DNA of 64,000 nt from Aliirhizobium wenxiniae (GCF_014201355.1 NZ_JACHEG010000001.1:62001-126000), one strand, 5' to 3'; counted from the stretch's first letter, positions 35,265 to 45,177 are shown. Numbers and translations: made by a program. The notes: a model not told the origin generated them from the sequence alone.

Positions 35265-36545
35265 ATGCTTGATATCAAATGGATTCGTGAAAACGAACAG
35301 GCTCTCGACGAAGCGCTGGCAAAGCGCGGCGCCGGGCCGATTGCAGCCGAACTCGTGGCGATGGATGAGCGCCGCCGCAGTATAATCCAGAAGCTTCAGG
35401 ACATGCAGTCCCGCCGCAACGCCGCCTCCAAGGAGATCGGCGCAGCGATGGCGCAGAAAAATCTTGAACTGGCTGAAAAGCTCAAGGCCGAAGTTGCCGA
35501 AATCAAGGAAACCATGCCTGCCGCAGAGCAGGAAGAACGCGAAGCGATCGCTGCGCTTGACGATGCGCTGTCGCGTCTCCCCAACATACCGCTCGATGAC
35601 GTGCCGGTCGGCAAGGACGAACACGACAACGTCGTGAAACGCATCGTTGGTGAAAAGCCGCGCTGGAATCATCCGGCCAAGGAACATTTCGATATCGGTG
35701 AAGCGCTCGGCTACATGGATTTCGATCGCGCCTCGAAGCTTTCCGGTGCGCGTTTCACGGTTCTGACCAGCCAGCTCGCTCGTCTGGAGCGGGCGCTTGG
35801 CCAGTTCATGCTAGACATGCACACGATGGAGCATGGTTATACGGAAGTCTCTTCGCCGCTGATGGTGAAGGCGGAAGCCATGTATGGCACCGGCCAGCTG
35901 CCGAAATTCGAGGAAGACCTGTTCAAGACCACGGACGGCCGCTACCTCATCCCGACCGCAGAGGTGACGCTGACCAATCTCGTTTCGGCCGAAACGCTTG
36001 AGCAGGAAAAGCTGCCGCTGCGCTTCACAGCACTGACGCCGTCCTTCCGTTCGGAAGCGGGGTCGGCCGGCCGTGATACGCGCGGCATGCTGCGCCAGCA
36101 CCAGTTCTGGAAATGCGAACTGGTTTCCATTACCGATGCGGAAAGCGCGATCGCCGAACATGAGCGCATGACCGAATGCGCCGAAAACGTGCTGAAGCGT
36201 CTGGGCCTGCATTTCCGCACCATGACGCTTTGCACCGGCGATATGGGCTTTGGCGCTCGCAAGACCTACGACATCGAGGTCTGGTTGCCGGGACAGGACA
36301 CCTATCGCGAAATTTCGTCCTGCTCGGTGTGTGGCGATTTTCAAGGCCGTCGCATGAACGCCCGCTATCGCGTCAAGGACGAGAAAGCGCTTCGTTTCGT
36401 TCACACGCTGAACGGTTCGGGTACTGCCGTCGGTCGCTGCCTGATCGCGGTTCTGGAAAATTACCTGAACGAAGACGGTTCCGTCACAATTCCTGATGCG
36501 CTTCTGCCTTACATGGGCGGCCTGACGAAAATCGAAAAGGCTTAA
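35265..36545 (+). CDS. serS: Seryl-tRNA synthetase
   Basis: A 426-residue class II synthetase. Residues 1-110 are the N-terminal tRNA-binding coiled coil ([21 protein letters not shown] and following helices). The class II motifs are visible: motif 2 [27 protein letters not shown] and motif 3 [19 protein letters not shown]. It charges tRNA-Ser. AGGGATT precedes ATG 35265. It begins 51 bases after tatC and 13 bases before surE, so it may be in the same transcript. Confidence 0.97.
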   Translation: MLDIKWIRENEQALDEALAKRGAGPIAAELVAMDERRRSIIQKLQDMQSRRNAASKEIGAAMAQKNLELAEKLKAEVAEIKETMPAAEQEEREAIAALDDALSRLPNIPLDDVPVGKDEHDNVVKRIVGEKPRWNHPAKEHFDIGEALGYMDFDRASKLSGARFTVLTSQLARLERALGQFMLDMHTMEHGYTEVSSPLMVKAEAMYGTGQLPKFEEDLFKTTDGRYLIPTAEVTLTNLVSAETLEQEKLPLRFTALTPSFRSEAGSAGRDTRGMLRQHQFWKCELVSITDAESAIAEHERMTECAENVLKRLGLHFRTMTLCTGDMGFGARKTYDIEVWLPGQDTYREISSCSVCGDFQGRRMNARYRVKDEKALRFVHTLNGSGTAVGRCLIAVLENYLNEDGSVTIPDALLPYMGGLTKIEKA

Positions 36546-36558
36546 AGGATATATCGCG

Positions 36559-37329
36559 ATGCGCATTCTCCTCACCAATGATGATGGTATTCACGCTGAA
36601 GGCCTCGCTGTCCTCGAGCGGATAGCAAGAACGCTTTCCGATGATGTCTGGATCGTTGCGCCGGAGACGGACCAGAGTGGTCTTGCGCATTCGCTGACGC
36701 TCTCCGAGCCTTTGCGCCTGAGGAAGATCGACGACAAGCGTTATGCGCTGCGCGGCACGCCGACCGATTGCGTTATCATGGCGATCAGCGAAGTCATGGA
36801 CGGCAAGCCCGATCTCGTGCTGTCGGGCGTCAATGACGGCGCCAACATGGCTGATGACATCACCTATTCCGGCACCGTCGCAGGTGCGATCGAAGGCACG
36901 CTTCAGGGCGTGCGCTCGATCGCGGTAAGCCAGGCTGCCCGCAAGGACAATGGCCGCTTCACGCCTTGGGAAGTGACCGAGGCGCACGCGGTCGACCTCC
37001 TTCGCAAGCTGATCGAGGTGGAGCTTCCGGACGGAACCTTCCTCAACGTCAACTTCCCCCATTGCGCGCCGGAAGAGGTCAAGGGGGTCGAGGTGACATC
37101 CCAGGGCAAGCTGGACTTCGGCCTGATCATCGACCCGCGCGAGGATGGCCGCGGTCGGCCCTATTACTGGCTGAAATTCTCGGAGCGGAAGGGCAATTTC
37201 CGTGACGGCACCGATATCCAGGCGCTGAAGGAAAACAAGATTTCGGTGACGCCGCTGAAGCTGGACCTGACCGACTATTCGGTTCAGGATCGCTTGGCAT
37301 CAGCGCTGGGATTCGGAGTTGCCGGTTGA
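36559..37329 (+). CDS. surE: 5'-nucleotidase SurE
   Basis: A 256-residue SurE phosphatase: [16 protein letters not shown] (metal Asp pair), [26 protein letters not shown], and [23 protein letters not shown]. It dephosphorylates nucleoside monophosphates and exopolyphosphate. AAAGGATATATCGCG precedes the ATG. Its stop overlaps the TTG start of pcm by four bases, the classic surE-pcm stationary-phase pair. Confidence 0.96.
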   Translation: MRILLTNDDGIHAEGLAVLERIARTLSDDVWIVAPETDQSGLAHSLTLSEPLRLRKIDDKRYALRGTPTDCVIMAISEVMDGKPDLVLSGVNDGANMADDITYSGTVAGAIEGTLQGVRSIAVSQAARKDNGRFTPWEVTEAHAVDLLRKLIEVELPDGTFLNVNFPHCAPEEVKGVEVTSQGKLDFGLIIDPREDGRGRPYYWLKFSERKGNFRDGTDIQALKENKISVTPLKLDLTDYSVQDRLASALGFGVAG

Positions 37330-37979
37330 AAACTGGAATGGTCGAAAAAGAAGGGTTTGCTGCACTCGTCCTGCGCCTGCGGGCTGAGGGTATTTCCGAT
37401 CTAGACCTTCTGACGGCCGTCGAGCAGACGCCGCGCTCGCAGTTTGTACCCGCTCCGCTTGCCGAGGAAGCCTATTCCAGCCGCACGATCCCGATCGATT
37501 GCGGCGCCTTCATGGAAGGCGCCGACCTCGCTGTGCGCCTTCTGCATCGTCTGCAGGTAAAGCCTGGTCATCGTGTGCTCGAAATTGGCACAGGTAGTGG
37601 GTTTACTGCTGCGGTGATGGGGCGAATTGCCGAGCGCGTGACGACCGTCGAGCGTTACCGCACGCTGGTTGCAGCAGCCAACGCCCGAATGGATGCGCTG
37701 GGTCTTCGCAACGTTATCATTCGACAGGCGGACGGCAGCAACGGCCAGCCGGGTGAGGGAACTTTCGACCGCATCCTGGTGACTGCCGCATTTACTGCTT
37801 TACCGCGATTTTATGCCGAGCAACTCACGCATGGCGGCTCCATGATCGCCCCGCTCATCCTTGACGACGAGACCTGCCTCATGACGCGTCTGACCAAGAC
37901 CGGCAGCCGTTTCGAGCGTGAGGATCTGTTCCCGGCCCCCTATCTTCCGCTTGTCCCGCATGTGGCAGAAGCTCTCTGA
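37326..37979 (+). CDS. pcm: Protein-L-isoaspartate O-methyltransferase
   Basis: A 217-residue PIMT with canonical active-site block [27 protein letters not shown] and SAM motif [17 protein letters not shown]. It repairs isoaspartyl residues. The TTG start at 37326 is preferred because GGAG lies seven bases upstream and it overlaps the surE stop; an ATG at 37338 is also in frame. This is the true repair enzyme of the two PCMT genes in the window; the copy at 15175 differs in the active-site block. Confidence 0.93.
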   Translation: MKTGMVEKEGFAALVLRLRAEGISDLDLLTAVEQTPRSQFVPAPLAEEAYSSRTIPIDCGAFMEGADLAVRLLHRLQVKPGHRVLEIGTGSGFTAAVMGRIAERVTTVERYRTLVAAANARMDALGLRNVIIRQADGSNGQPGEGTFDRILVTAAFTALPRFYAEQLTHGGSMIAPLILDDETCLMTRLTKTGSRFEREDLFPAPYLPLVPHVAEAL

Positions 37980-38103
37980 GCTTGGCTGGCATGGTTAGCA
38001 ATTTGACAAAATACCGACTTTTGGTGCGGCGCTTTAACCTGCCAGTAAGACTAACAGGTTTTAATGACTCTCATGATGGTGGCGTCATGAGTAGGTCGAG
38101 TCA

Positions 38104-39645
38104 ATGCGTTTCAAGAGTTCATCCAAGTTCGGTACATCCGTTGTAAAGTTCGCAGCGGCAGCCTTGTTGGCCAGCGCAGCGACCGGTTGCAGTTCGGACG
38201 CTACACGTTTTTCCGGTCTGTTCGACGGTACGGACAATATGACCACGGCATCCATTCCTCAGCGGCAGGGTGGTGGCGCATACGGTCAGGCTCCGGTTCC
38301 TCGTGGCGACGTGTCTTCGTCTCAGGGCATGCAGCCGCAATACGGTTCGAATAATGTTGCTTCGTCTCAGTCTTATCCGGCTTCGGGTGGCTATTCGTCG
38401 CCAGCGCGCGTCGCTTCCGCGCCTTCGAGCGTTCAGCGTTCGGAGCTTTCTGCTCCAAGCAGTCTCCCTCCTGTGTCCGGATCTGATTCGTCGACGCGCC
38501 AGCAGGCCATGGCTCAGCCATTTCCCCAGCAGTCGAACACGGCTCCGGTTCGTGGCGCCGATAACCTGACAACCGGCACAGTCAAGCCGATGTCCGGCTG
38601 GTCAACGGTCAATGCGCCGCGCGTCACGCTGAAGCCGGGCGAGTCTGCCAAGACATTGGCAAACCGTTATGGTGTTCCCGAAAAGGAAATCCTGCGGGCA
38701 AATGGCGGTGCGCTCGCAGCCGGCCAGTCGGTCGTAATCCCGACCTTTGGTCCTGCGCGCAATACTGCCAAGACTGCCGCCGGCGATATCGATCTTCAGA
38801 AAAATGCGCCTGCGCCGGAAAGCCAGTCTGAGCAGAAGCTCGCCGTATTGCCGTCACGTGACAAGTCTTTTGCCGAACCCGGTAAAGTCACGCCTCCTGG
38901 TGGCAAACCTCTGGGTGGCACCTACACCGTCAAGCCGGGCGACACGTTGACCAAGATTGCCCGTGAAACCGGCACGTCCGTCGATGCGCTGAAGGCAGCG
39001 AACGGTATGACCGATGGTACCGTTCGTATCGGCCAGACGCTCAAGGTTGCCAATGGCATGACTGACCCGGTTCGCACTGCCTCGGTTCCGCAGAAACCCG
39101 CCGAGCCGATGCAGGCAGCGCCGAAGGCTGCAGCTCCGCAGCAGCCGGCTGTCGCCAAGGTTGAGCCTGCCGTAGCTGCGCCGTCCAAGCCTGCCGCTGC
39201 AGAAAATGCATCGCTCAGCGAAGTGGAAAAGAAAGCTGACGTTGCGTCTGTCGCCCCGCAGTCCACGGGGATCGAGAAGTACCGCTGGCCGGTCAATGGC
39301 GCGGTCATTGCCGGCTACGGCTCCAACGTCAATGGTAGCCGCAATGATGGTATCGATATTTCCGTTCCGGAAGGTACGCCGATCAAGGCAGCCGAAAACG
39401 GCGTCGTGATTTATGCCGGCAATGGCCTGAAGCAGCTCGGCAACACCGTGCTCGTACGTCACGACGACGGCAAGGTCACCGTCTACGGTCACGCCAGTGC
39501 GATCAACGTCACCCGCGGCCAGAAGGTTACGCGCGGCCAGACGCTGGCATCCTCGGGTATGAGCGGCGACGCACAACGTCCGCAGGTTCACTTCGAGGTG
39601 CGCAAGGATGCCACCCCGGTCAATCCGAATACCTACCTTGAATAA
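38104..39645 (+). CDS. NlpD-like LysM/M23 lipoprotein (probable amidase activator)
   Basis: A 513-residue envelope protein. The N-terminus (AAAALLASAATGCSS) carries a lipobox-like Cys at about residue 29. A Ser/Pro/Gln-rich linker follows, then LysM 1 (VTLKPGESAKTLANRYGVPEKE), LysM 2 (GTYTVKPGDTLTKIARETGTSV) and a C-terminal M23 domain. The M23 first zinc ligand His is replaced: NDGID (N414, D418) stands where active enzymes have HxGxD, as in NlpD. The pattern VTVYGHAS and VHFEVR is retained. It is probably a non-catalytic regulator of cell-separation amidases, consistent with the upstream SPOR gene. Confidence 0.85.
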   Translation: MRFKSSSKFGTSVVKFAAAALLASAATGCSSDATRFSGLFDGTDNMTTASIPQRQGGGAYGQAPVPRGDVSSSQGMQPQYGSNNVASSQSYPASGGYSSPARVASAPSSVQRSELSAPSSLPPVSGSDSSTRQQAMAQPFPQQSNTAPVRGADNLTTGTVKPMSGWSTVNAPRVTLKPGESAKTLANRYGVPEKEILRANGGALAAGQSVVIPTFGPARNTAKTAAGDIDLQKNAPAPESQSEQKLAVLPSRDKSFAEPGKVTPPGGKPLGGTYTVKPGDTLTKIARETGTSVDALKAANGMTDGTVRIGQTLKVANGMTDPVRTASVPQKPAEPMQAAPKAAAPQQPAVAKVEPAVAAPSKPAAAENASLSEVEKKADVASVAPQSTGIEKYRWPVNGAVIAGYGSNVNGSRNDGIDISVPEGTPIKAAENGVVIYAGNGLKQLGNTVLVRHDDGKVTVYGHASAINVTRGQKVTRGQTLASSGMSGDAQRPQVHFEVRKDATPVNPNTYLE

Positions 39646-39672
39646 TGTAGTGCGTTTCAAGGGGACAACGAA

Positions 39673-39698
39673 AAAGCCCGGCTCTGCCGGGCTTTTTT
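39673..39698 (+). terminator. Intrinsic terminator of the NlpD-like gene
   Basis: AGCCCGG/CCGGGCT, a 7-bp perfect stem with five-base loop CTCTG, with A5 before and T6 after. It lies about 30 bases after the stop. Confidence 0.9.
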
Positions 39699-39779
39699 GC
39701 GTTTTTTCAGTCGATTCCAGTAGAGGCGGTAACCGTTGTTGTCTCCGGAATTATGGCCTGGTGATCGAGTTCTCTGGCG

Positions 39780-40652
39780 TCACGTGCGATCCAGAGGCTT
39801 GCGCAGTCGGCCGGCGAGATCCTGAATGTATTGCCAGGCCACTCGACCCGAACGGCCCCCGCGTGTCGTTGCCCATTCCAGTGCTTCGGCGTGAAGTGTT
39901 TCTTGATCCAGACCCAGGTTGAAATGCGCTGCGTATCCGTCGATCATTGCCAGATAATCGTCCTGGCTGCATTTGTGGAAGCCGAGCCATAGGCCGAAAC
40001 GATCGGAAAGCGAGACTTTTTCTTCCACGGCCTCGGACGGATTGATGGCCGTCGACTGCTCGTTCTCCATCATGTTGCGGGGCAGGAGATGGCGACGGTT
40101 GGACGTTGCATAGAAAAGCACATTGTCCGGTCGCCCTTCTATGCCACCGTCGAGCGCGGCCTTGAGCGACTTGTAGGCGGTGTCGTCATGATCGAAAGAC
40201 AGGTCGTCGCAGAAAAGGATGACGCGCTGCTTCGATGATTTGAGAATGTCCAGAAGGCCGGGCAGCGAGGCGATATCTTCGCGGTGAACCTCTACGAGTT
40301 TGAGAGATGAGCCGGTGACCACCCGCACATCTTCATGCACGGCCTTGACCAGCGACGATTTGCCCATGCCGCGCGCGCCCCATAAAAGCACATTGTTTGC
40401 CGGATATCCTTCGGCGAAACGAAGCGTGTTTTCATGCAGGATATCGCGCACATGATCGACACCGCGGATCAGCGTCAACGCGATACGGTTCGGCCGCGGC
40501 ACTGGTTGGAGCTTCAGGTTGGAGGGCACCCAGACAAAGCAATCGGCGGCATTCCAGTCGTTGACTGCGGGAGGCGGTCCCGCAAGACGTTCGACCGCAT
40601 CAGCAAGGCGCCTTATTTCGGCAAGCACCCGTGCGTTGATGTCCTCGCTCAT
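39780..40652 (-). CDS. DUF815 family AAA ATPase
   Basis: A 290-residue ATPase. Walker A is WGARGMGKSSLVKA, Walker B is VILFCDDLSF, and the family-typical HRRHLLP-like block reads YATSNRRHLLPRNM. DUF815 proteins are AAA-like ATPases of unknown process. ATG 40652 is preferred to 40703 on the ribosome site GGAAGG. It is divergent from yajC; the C-terminal third (ALEWATTRGGRSGRVAWQYIQDL) is the usual family end. Confidence 0.9.
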   Translation of the reverse strand: MSEDINARVLAEIRRLADAVERLAGPPPAVNDWNAADCFVWVPSNLKLQPVPRPNRIALTLIRGVDHVRDILHENTLRFAEGYPANNVLLWGARGMGKSSLVKAVHEDVRVVTGSSLKLVEVHREDIASLPGLLDILKSSKQRVILFCDDLSFDHDDTAYKSLKAALDGGIEGRPDNVLFYATSNRRHLLPRNMMENEQSTAINPSEAVEEKVSLSDRFGLWLGFHKCSQDDYLAMIDGYAAHFNLGLDQETLHAEALEWATTRGGRSGRVAWQYIQDLAGRLRKPLDRT

Positions 40653-40834
40653 GACGCTGCCCTTCCTTTTCCTCTGTTTCGGGCCGGGTAACACGCTCGT
40701 CATTGCATAGAAAGGCTTTGAGCCGTGGATTCGGTACGCAAATTGCCGCTTTCTGTTGCATTCCGGGCCATCGCAACTATATTCCGGCGGCTTGAACGGG
40801 GGCGGGGAGTCTCCGGTAGTATTAGGAGTTCTCG

Positions 40835-41191
40835 ATGTTCATTACCGAAGCATTCGCCCAGGCGAGTGGCGCAGCAGCCCCCTCGGGCACCGATTCCATC
40901 CTGCAGATGGTGATGCTGTTCGCACCCCTGATGGTGGTGTGGTATTTCTTTCTCATCCGTCCGCAGCGCGCCCAGGCCAAGAAGCGCAAGGAAACGCTTG
41001 ATAACATTCGTCGTGGCGACCAGGTCGTTCTCGGTGGCGGTATCACGGGCAAGGTAAGCAAGGTCATCGACGACAACGAACTGGAAGTCGAAATCGCCGA
41101 AGGCGTCAAGATCCGCGCCCAGCGCGCCTATATCGCCGAAGTCAAGGTCAAGGGCGAACCGGTCAAGACCGAAGCTGCTCCGACCAAGTAA
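40835..41191 (+). CDS. yajC: Preprotein translocase subunit YajC
   Basis: A 118-residue single-pass protein: short N-terminus, TM helix LQMVMLFAPLMVVWYFFLI, conserved RPQRAQAKKRKETL and RRGDQVVLGGGITGKVSKV. YajC associates with SecDF in the Sec accessory complex. AGGAG precedes the ATG. In the Rhizobiales I recall secDF next; here a short spacer and then the Mth938-like gene follow. Confidence 0.96.
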   Translation: MFITEAFAQASGAAAPSGTDSILQMVMLFAPLMVVWYFFLIRPQRAQAKKRKETLDNIRRGDQVVLGGGITGKVSKVIDDNELEVEIAEGVKIRAQRAYIAEVKVKGEPVKTEAAPTK

Positions 41192-41231
41192 GCGGCACGA
41201 TAACCGGCTTTCTGGAAAGTCGGCTACCTGA

Positions 41232-41278
41232 TTGCCCGGATCGTTTCTGTCCATCGGATGGAGGCTTGATCCGGGCAA
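41232..41278 (+). other. 11-bp inverted repeat in the yajC downstream spacer
   Basis: TTGCCCGGATC at 41232-41242 pairs perfectly with GATCCGGGCAA at 41268-41278. The 25-base loop contains a second small hairpin (TCCAT/ATGGA). No T run follows. It could be a factor-dependent terminator or a leader element for the following gene. Confidence 0.5.
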
Positions 41279-41304
41279 AGTCATTCTGGAAGGAAGCCGT
41301 GTCA

Positions 41305-41691
41305 ATGGCGAAAGGCATCGAAATCCGAGACGCTCATTTTCCGGGCCGCGCGCCGATCGATGCCTACGGCAATGGCGGTTTCCGTTTCGCTGACATGTCC
41401 CATCGCGGCTCCATTCTCTGCTTGCCCTCGGGCATTCATGGCTGGGACATGCGGGAGGGCGATCCCCTGACGATCGCCTCTCTGGAGCGCGTACTGGCCG
41501 ATGCGTCCGGCATCGAAGTGCTGCTGATCGGCGCAGGCACCAATCTCAGGCCGATACCCGCTGACGTGAAAGCTGCCCTGAAGTCCAGAGGCATCTCTTC
41601 CGATCCGATGAGCACCGGTGCAGCCGTGCGCACATTCAACATCATGCTGGCCGAATCCCGCGCTGTTGCGGCGGCTCTCATCGCTGTCTGA
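41305..41691 (+). CDS. Mth938-like domain protein (DUF498/NDUFAF3 family)
   Basis: A 128-residue protein from ATG 41305 (AAGGAAGCC about ten bases before). It matches the Mth938/DUF498 fold family (NDUFAF3-like): IDAYGNGGFRFADMSHRGSILCLPSGIHGWDM, then VLLIGAGTNLRPIP and MSTGAAVRTFNIMLAESRAVAAAL. The human relative NDUFAF3 assists complex I assembly. Its bacterial role is unknown. The gene sits directly before the NDUFAF6-like gene with one base between, so the two possible complex I assembly factors are coupled. Confidence 0.85.
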   Translation: MAKGIEIRDAHFPGRAPIDAYGNGGFRFADMSHRGSILCLPSGIHGWDMREGDPLTIASLERVLADASGIEVLLIGAGTNLRPIPADVKAALKSRGISSDPMSTGAAVRTFNIMLAESRAVAAALIAV

Positions 41692-41692
41692 C

Positions 41693-42547
41693 ATGACCGA
41701 TACCCTTTCCGAAAGCGGCGCGCTTTGCCTTTCCATGCTGCGGGAGACGGATCGCGACCGTTATCTGGCCTGTCTTCTTTCTCCTGAAGACAAGCAGGGT
41801 GCGCTTGCGTCGCTTTATGCATTCAGTGCGGAAATTGCCCGCGTCCGCGACGTGGTGCGCGAGCCGCTTCCCGGCGAGATCCGTTTGCAATGGTGGCGGG
41901 ATCTGTTGGAAGGTGGCGCCGCAGGAGATACCGGCGGCAATCCACTCGCTGCTGGTCTGTTGGAGACCATAGAACGTTATCGTTTGCCACGGCAAACACT
42001 GGTCGCCATGACAGAGGCACGTATCTTCGACCTGTATGACGATGCCATGCCTGACCAAACCGCGCTGGAGGGCTATTCGGGTGAGACGGCATCGGCTTTG
42101 ATCCAGCTGGCTGGTCTTGTCTTGTCACCTGAAGACGCGATTCAATCGGCCGATGCTGCCGGACATGCAGGCGTGGCACAGTCGATAGCCGGCTTGCTGA
42201 TGCTTTTGCCGATCCATAACCGCAGGCGGCAGATCTATGTGCCGCTCGATATCCTTTCCGCAACAGGCCTTGATCGTGACACCTTTTTGGCCGGCGAGGA
42301 CAAGGCGCGTATCTCGGCGGCGATCGAGGTTTTTTCCGGCCTGGGGTTGGAGCATTTGCAAAAGGCCCGCCATGCAGGGCCGATCGCCAAACCACTTTTC
42401 CCGGCCTTTTTGCCTGTCTCTCTAGCGGAGCACATCTTGAAACGGGCCAGAAAACAGGGCGCTTCGGCACTTTTCGGTGGCTTGCAGCAACCGCAATGGC
42501 GTCGCCAGATCAGCATGATGAAAGCGACGCTGCTTCGCCGCTTCTGA
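41693..42547 (+). CDS. Phytoene/squalene synthase-fold protein resembling NDUFAF6
   Basis: A 284-residue protein: YAFSAEIARVRDVVREPLPGEIRLQWWRDLLEG (the YAF/QWW pattern), YSGETASALIQLAGLVL, and a C-terminal helical region. The first Asp-rich DxxxD substrate motif of phytoene synthases is altered to EIARVRD, so it is probably not a carotenoid or squalene enzyme but the NDUFAF6-like group, a complex I assembly factor in mitochondria (inference). ATG 41693 is placed one base after the preceding stop. Confidence 0.8.
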   Translation: MTDTLSESGALCLSMLRETDRDRYLACLLSPEDKQGALASLYAFSAEIARVRDVVREPLPGEIRLQWWRDLLEGGAAGDTGGNPLAAGLLETIERYRLPRQTLVAMTEARIFDLYDDAMPDQTALEGYSGETASALIQLAGLVLSPEDAIQSADAAGHAGVAQSIAGLLMLLPIHNRRRQIYVPLDILSATGLDRDTFLAGEDKARISAAIEVFSGLGLEHLQKARHAGPIAKPLFPAFLPVSLAEHILKRARKQGASALFGGLQQPQWRRQISMMKATLLRRF

Positions 42548-42587
42548 TGCGACATAACACTCGCGCAAGCCTCGCACGTTAGGCACT

Positions 42588-43148
42588 ATGCAACCCAAAA
42601 ACCTGCCCCCCAAACCTTCTATGCCTAGGAGACGCGGTTTGAGTGCCCTTATCATCTGGATCACGATCGTTGCGCTGATTCTCGTTCTCGTTTTCTACAT
42701 AAGGCGAATTGCCCGTAGGAACGATGAACAGGGGCGTTACGATCTCGGGACCGCAATCCTCGAATTCGGCCGGGCCTTTCCGGAGGAAGCGATTCGCAGC
42801 CTGCATGGCACAAAGGATGGTGATGTCTTTGTTCGCTTGCATAATGACAAGACGGGCTTCATGCGTAATCGACGCAACCACTATGCCTGCCACCTCATCC
42901 AGCCCGGACGCGTGAGGATCGTTCCCTTGGCAGATGCTAAAGGGTTCGTTGCGGAATTTCTCGATGCACCGACATTGAATGGCGAATTTATATTCGTGAA
43001 GGAAAGTGAAGCAGCCGAAGTTTCTCTCTGGCTGCTCGACAATTATGTCAGCGTTACAGGCAAAATCAGCGGCGACGGCCAGCCGGATGGCGGCCGTGAA
43101 ATGGCCGCCGCCGATGGTGATGCCTCTACGCCAGACCGAGCCAATTAG
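42588..43148 (+). CDS. Membrane-anchored protein of unknown function
   Basis: A 186-residue protein with one N-terminal TM helix ([19 protein letters not shown], about 19-37) and a soluble periplasmic or cytoplasmic domain containing [17 protein letters not shown] and a Gly/Asp-rich C-terminus. I do not recognise the domain. Its 3' end overlaps the convergent trmFO by 23 bases. The GTTAGGC site before ATG 42588 is modest. Confidence 0.7.
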   Translation: MQPKNLPPKPSMPRRRGLSALIIWITIVALILVLVFYIRRIARRNDEQGRYDLGTAILEFGRAFPEEAIRSLHGTKDGDVFVRLHNDKTGFMRNRRNHYACHLIQPGRVRIVPLADAKGFVAEFLDAPTLNGEFIFVKESEAAEVSLWLLDNYVSVTGKISGDGQPDGGREMAAADGDASTPDRAN

Positions 43149-44535
43149 CGCAATCTTTCAGCGCCCGCGCCGACAATAACTGCCGTTTCATAACGGTCTT
43201 GTCCTTGCCGCGAAAACGTTTGACGCCTTCCGGCTTGACGATCGAGCCGGGCTCGAGTTCTGGGAAAAGGCCGAAATTGATATTCATCGGCTGGAAGGAT
43301 CGTTTGCCGGGCTCCTCATCATGAATGAGGTGGCCGCCGGTGATATGGCCGAGAAGCGAACCAAAGGCTGTGGTGGCAGGAGGCGGCGCAAGCGGTTCCC
43401 CCTTCCGCTCAGCAGCCGCAAATCGTCCGGCAAGGAGGCCTATCGCGGCGCTTTCCACGTACCCTTCGCAGCCGGTGATCTGGCCGGCAAAGCGCAAGCC
43501 GGGCCGGCTTTTCAGCGTCAGTGATTTGTCGAGCAGGATCGGCGACTGAATATAGGTGTTGCGGTGAAGGCCGCCGAGCCGCGCAAACTCGGCATTCTGC
43601 AGGCCGGGTATCATTCGGAAGATCTCTGCCTGCGCGCCATATTTCAGCTTCGTCTGGAAGCCGACCATGTTGTAGAGCGTGCCGAGCGCATTGTCCTGGC
43701 GCAGCTGCACGACCGCATAGGCCTTGACCGTCGGGTTATGCGAATTGGTCAGGCCCATCGGCTTCATCGGTCCGTGGCGCAAGGTTTCTCGGCCGCGTTC
43801 CGCCATCACTTCGATCGGCAGGCATCCATCGAAATAGGGGGTGCCTTCCCATTCCTTGAACCCGACCGTATCGCCGGCGATCAGTGCGTCGACAAAGGCG
43901 TCATACTGATCCTTGTCGAGCGGGCAGTTGATGTAGTCCTTGCCTGTTCCCCCTGGGCCCACCTTGTCGTAGCGCGACTGGTACCAGCATGTATCCATAT
44001 CTATCGAATCGCGATGGATGATCGGTGCGATGGCGTCGAAAAAGGCGAGCTGGTCTTCACCCGTCTCCGCCTGGATGGATGCGGCAAGCGAAGGCGAGGT
44101 GAGGGGGCCGGTGGCAACCACGGCTAGGTCCCATTCCTTCGGCGGCAGTCCCTGGATTTCTTCTCGGACAACGGTAATCAGCGGATGGCTGGAAATTGCG
44201 GCAGTCACCGCATCCGAAAATCCGTCGCGGTCGACGGCAAGTGCGCCACCTGCCGGAACCTGATGTTTGTCGGCCGAGGCGATGATCAGCGAGTTCGCAA
44301 GTCGCATCTCTGCATGGATCACGCCGACGGCGTTGGCTGTCGCATCATCGGAGCGGAACGAATTGGAGCACACCAGTTCGGCAAGGCCGTCTGTTTTATG
44401 GGCATCGGTGCCGCGAACGCCGCGCATCTCGTGCAGGATGACCGGAATGCCGGCCTGTGCAATCTGCCAGGCTGCTTCGGAGCCAGCAAGGCCGCCGCCG
44501 ATCACGTGAATAGGGGAATAGGATGTCTCTGTCAT
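43126..44535 (-). CDS. trmFO: Methylenetetrahydrofolate-tRNA-(uracil-5-)-methyltransferase TrmFO
   Basis: A 469-residue FAD/folate-dependent enzyme: FAD motif [18 protein letters not shown] at the N-terminus, then [47 protein letters not shown], and [13 protein letters not shown]. It methylates U54 of tRNA (m5U). Start ATG 44535 or 44547; the former is chosen on family N-terminus. It is followed by a terminator-free convergent neighbour. Confidence 0.95.
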   Translation of the reverse strand: MTETSYSPIHVIGGGLAGSEAAWQIAQAGIPVILHEMRGVRGTDAHKTDGLAELVCSNSFRSDDATANAVGVIHAEMRLANSLIIASADKHQVPAGGALAVDRDGFSDAVTAAISSHPLITVVREEIQGLPPKEWDLAVVATGPLTSPSLAASIQAETGEDQLAFFDAIAPIIHRDSIDMDTCWYQSRYDKVGPGGTGKDYINCPLDKDQYDAFVDALIAGDTVGFKEWEGTPYFDGCLPIEVMAERGRETLRHGPMKPMGLTNSHNPTVKAYAVVQLRQDNALGTLYNMVGFQTKLKYGAQAEIFRMIPGLQNAEFARLGGLHRNTYIQSPILLDKSLTLKSRPGLRFAGQITGCEGYVESAAIGLLAGRFAAAERKGEPLAPPPATTAFGSLLGHITGGHLIHDEEPGKRSFQPMNINFGLFPELEPGSIVKPEGVKRFRGKDKTVMKRQLLSARALKDCANWLGLA

Positions 44536-44621
44536 GGGCGGCGTCATTATCACGACAAGCTGCCGACAGGAATCAAAAAGCACTTCATTCGAAGTCAATT
44601 TGGCGCCTAAGGCTAACCAGA

Positions 44622-44650
44622 ATCAAAAAGGCACCTGAGAAGGTGCCTTT
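44622..44650 (-). terminator. Intrinsic terminator of DUF1127 gene 1
   Basis: On the minus strand AAAGGCACCT pairs with AGGTGCCTTT around a four-base loop, followed by TTTGATT. It lies about 70 bases after the stop at 44719. Confidence 0.75.
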
Positions 44651-44718
44651 GATCATCCTTGGGCATTTCGGCCGCTAGACTTGTTCATCCGGCGGTTGGG
44701 ATACCGCCCCGTCAGGGA

Positions 44719-44862
44719 TTAACGGAAGGAACGAGCCGCGATGTTACGGATATCGTAACGGGTCAGGCCGATGTCGGAGAGGGCCTGGTTCGACAGGTTG
44801 CCGAGTTCGTTCATCGTGCGGCGGTAGCTGACCCAGTTCTTTGCGATGCGGATCGGGTTCAT
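44719..44862 (-). CDS. DUF1127 small protein
   Basis: A 47-residue ORF not longer than the family unit. It reads MNPIRIAKNWVSYRRTMNEL and ends NLSNQALSDIGLTRYDIRNI plus AARSFR. The conserved pattern is present: L-x-x-L-x-D-I-G-x-x-R-x-D-I. It is Arg-rich. GAGGAAACC precedes ATG 44862. In Agrobacterium and Rhodobacter, small DUF1127 proteins are implicated in RNA metabolism and phosphate or stress control; the exact role here is unknown. A second copy is at 45178-45324. Confidence 0.85.
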   Translation of the reverse strand: MNPIRIAKNWVSYRRTMNELGNLSNQALSDIGLTRYDIRNIAARSFR

Positions 44863-45123
44863 GGTGGTTTCCTCAAGTCGTCTTTTTCCCGGCGCTCGTT
44901 ATCGGCTCCGGCGATGTGCTTCTTATACGCCCGAATAATAAGAATGTGCAGTGCAAATTATGTGCAACTGCCATGCATTTGTGCGGTGAATTGTCGCTTT
45001 TCTGGGCGATGGGCGAAAAATGAGCTGAGGATTTGCGCTATGGCAATTCTGGCAAAAGACAGAGCGATTTCGCCGTTTCAACAGCAGGCGAAAAAGCTTC
45101 CAGGCAATAATGAACTGCACAAA

Positions 45124-45149
45124 CGAAAAACGCCTCCCGAAGGAGGCGC
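45124..45149 (-). terminator. Intrinsic terminator of DUF1127 gene 2
   Basis: On the minus strand GCGCCTCCTTCGGGAGGCG forms a short G+C hairpin (CGCCTCC/GGAGGCG), followed by T5. It lies about 30 bases after the stop codon at 45178. The remaining part of 44863-45123 shows no gene and should contain the promoter of DUF1127 gene 1. Confidence 0.8.
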
Positions 45150-45177
45150 TTTCGACCGACTGGAGAGTCGAGGTTTT

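Noticed and set aside
38270..39400. Pro/Ser/Gln-rich repeats as possible tandem DNA repeats
   Set aside because: Composition bias only; no exact unit repeats.
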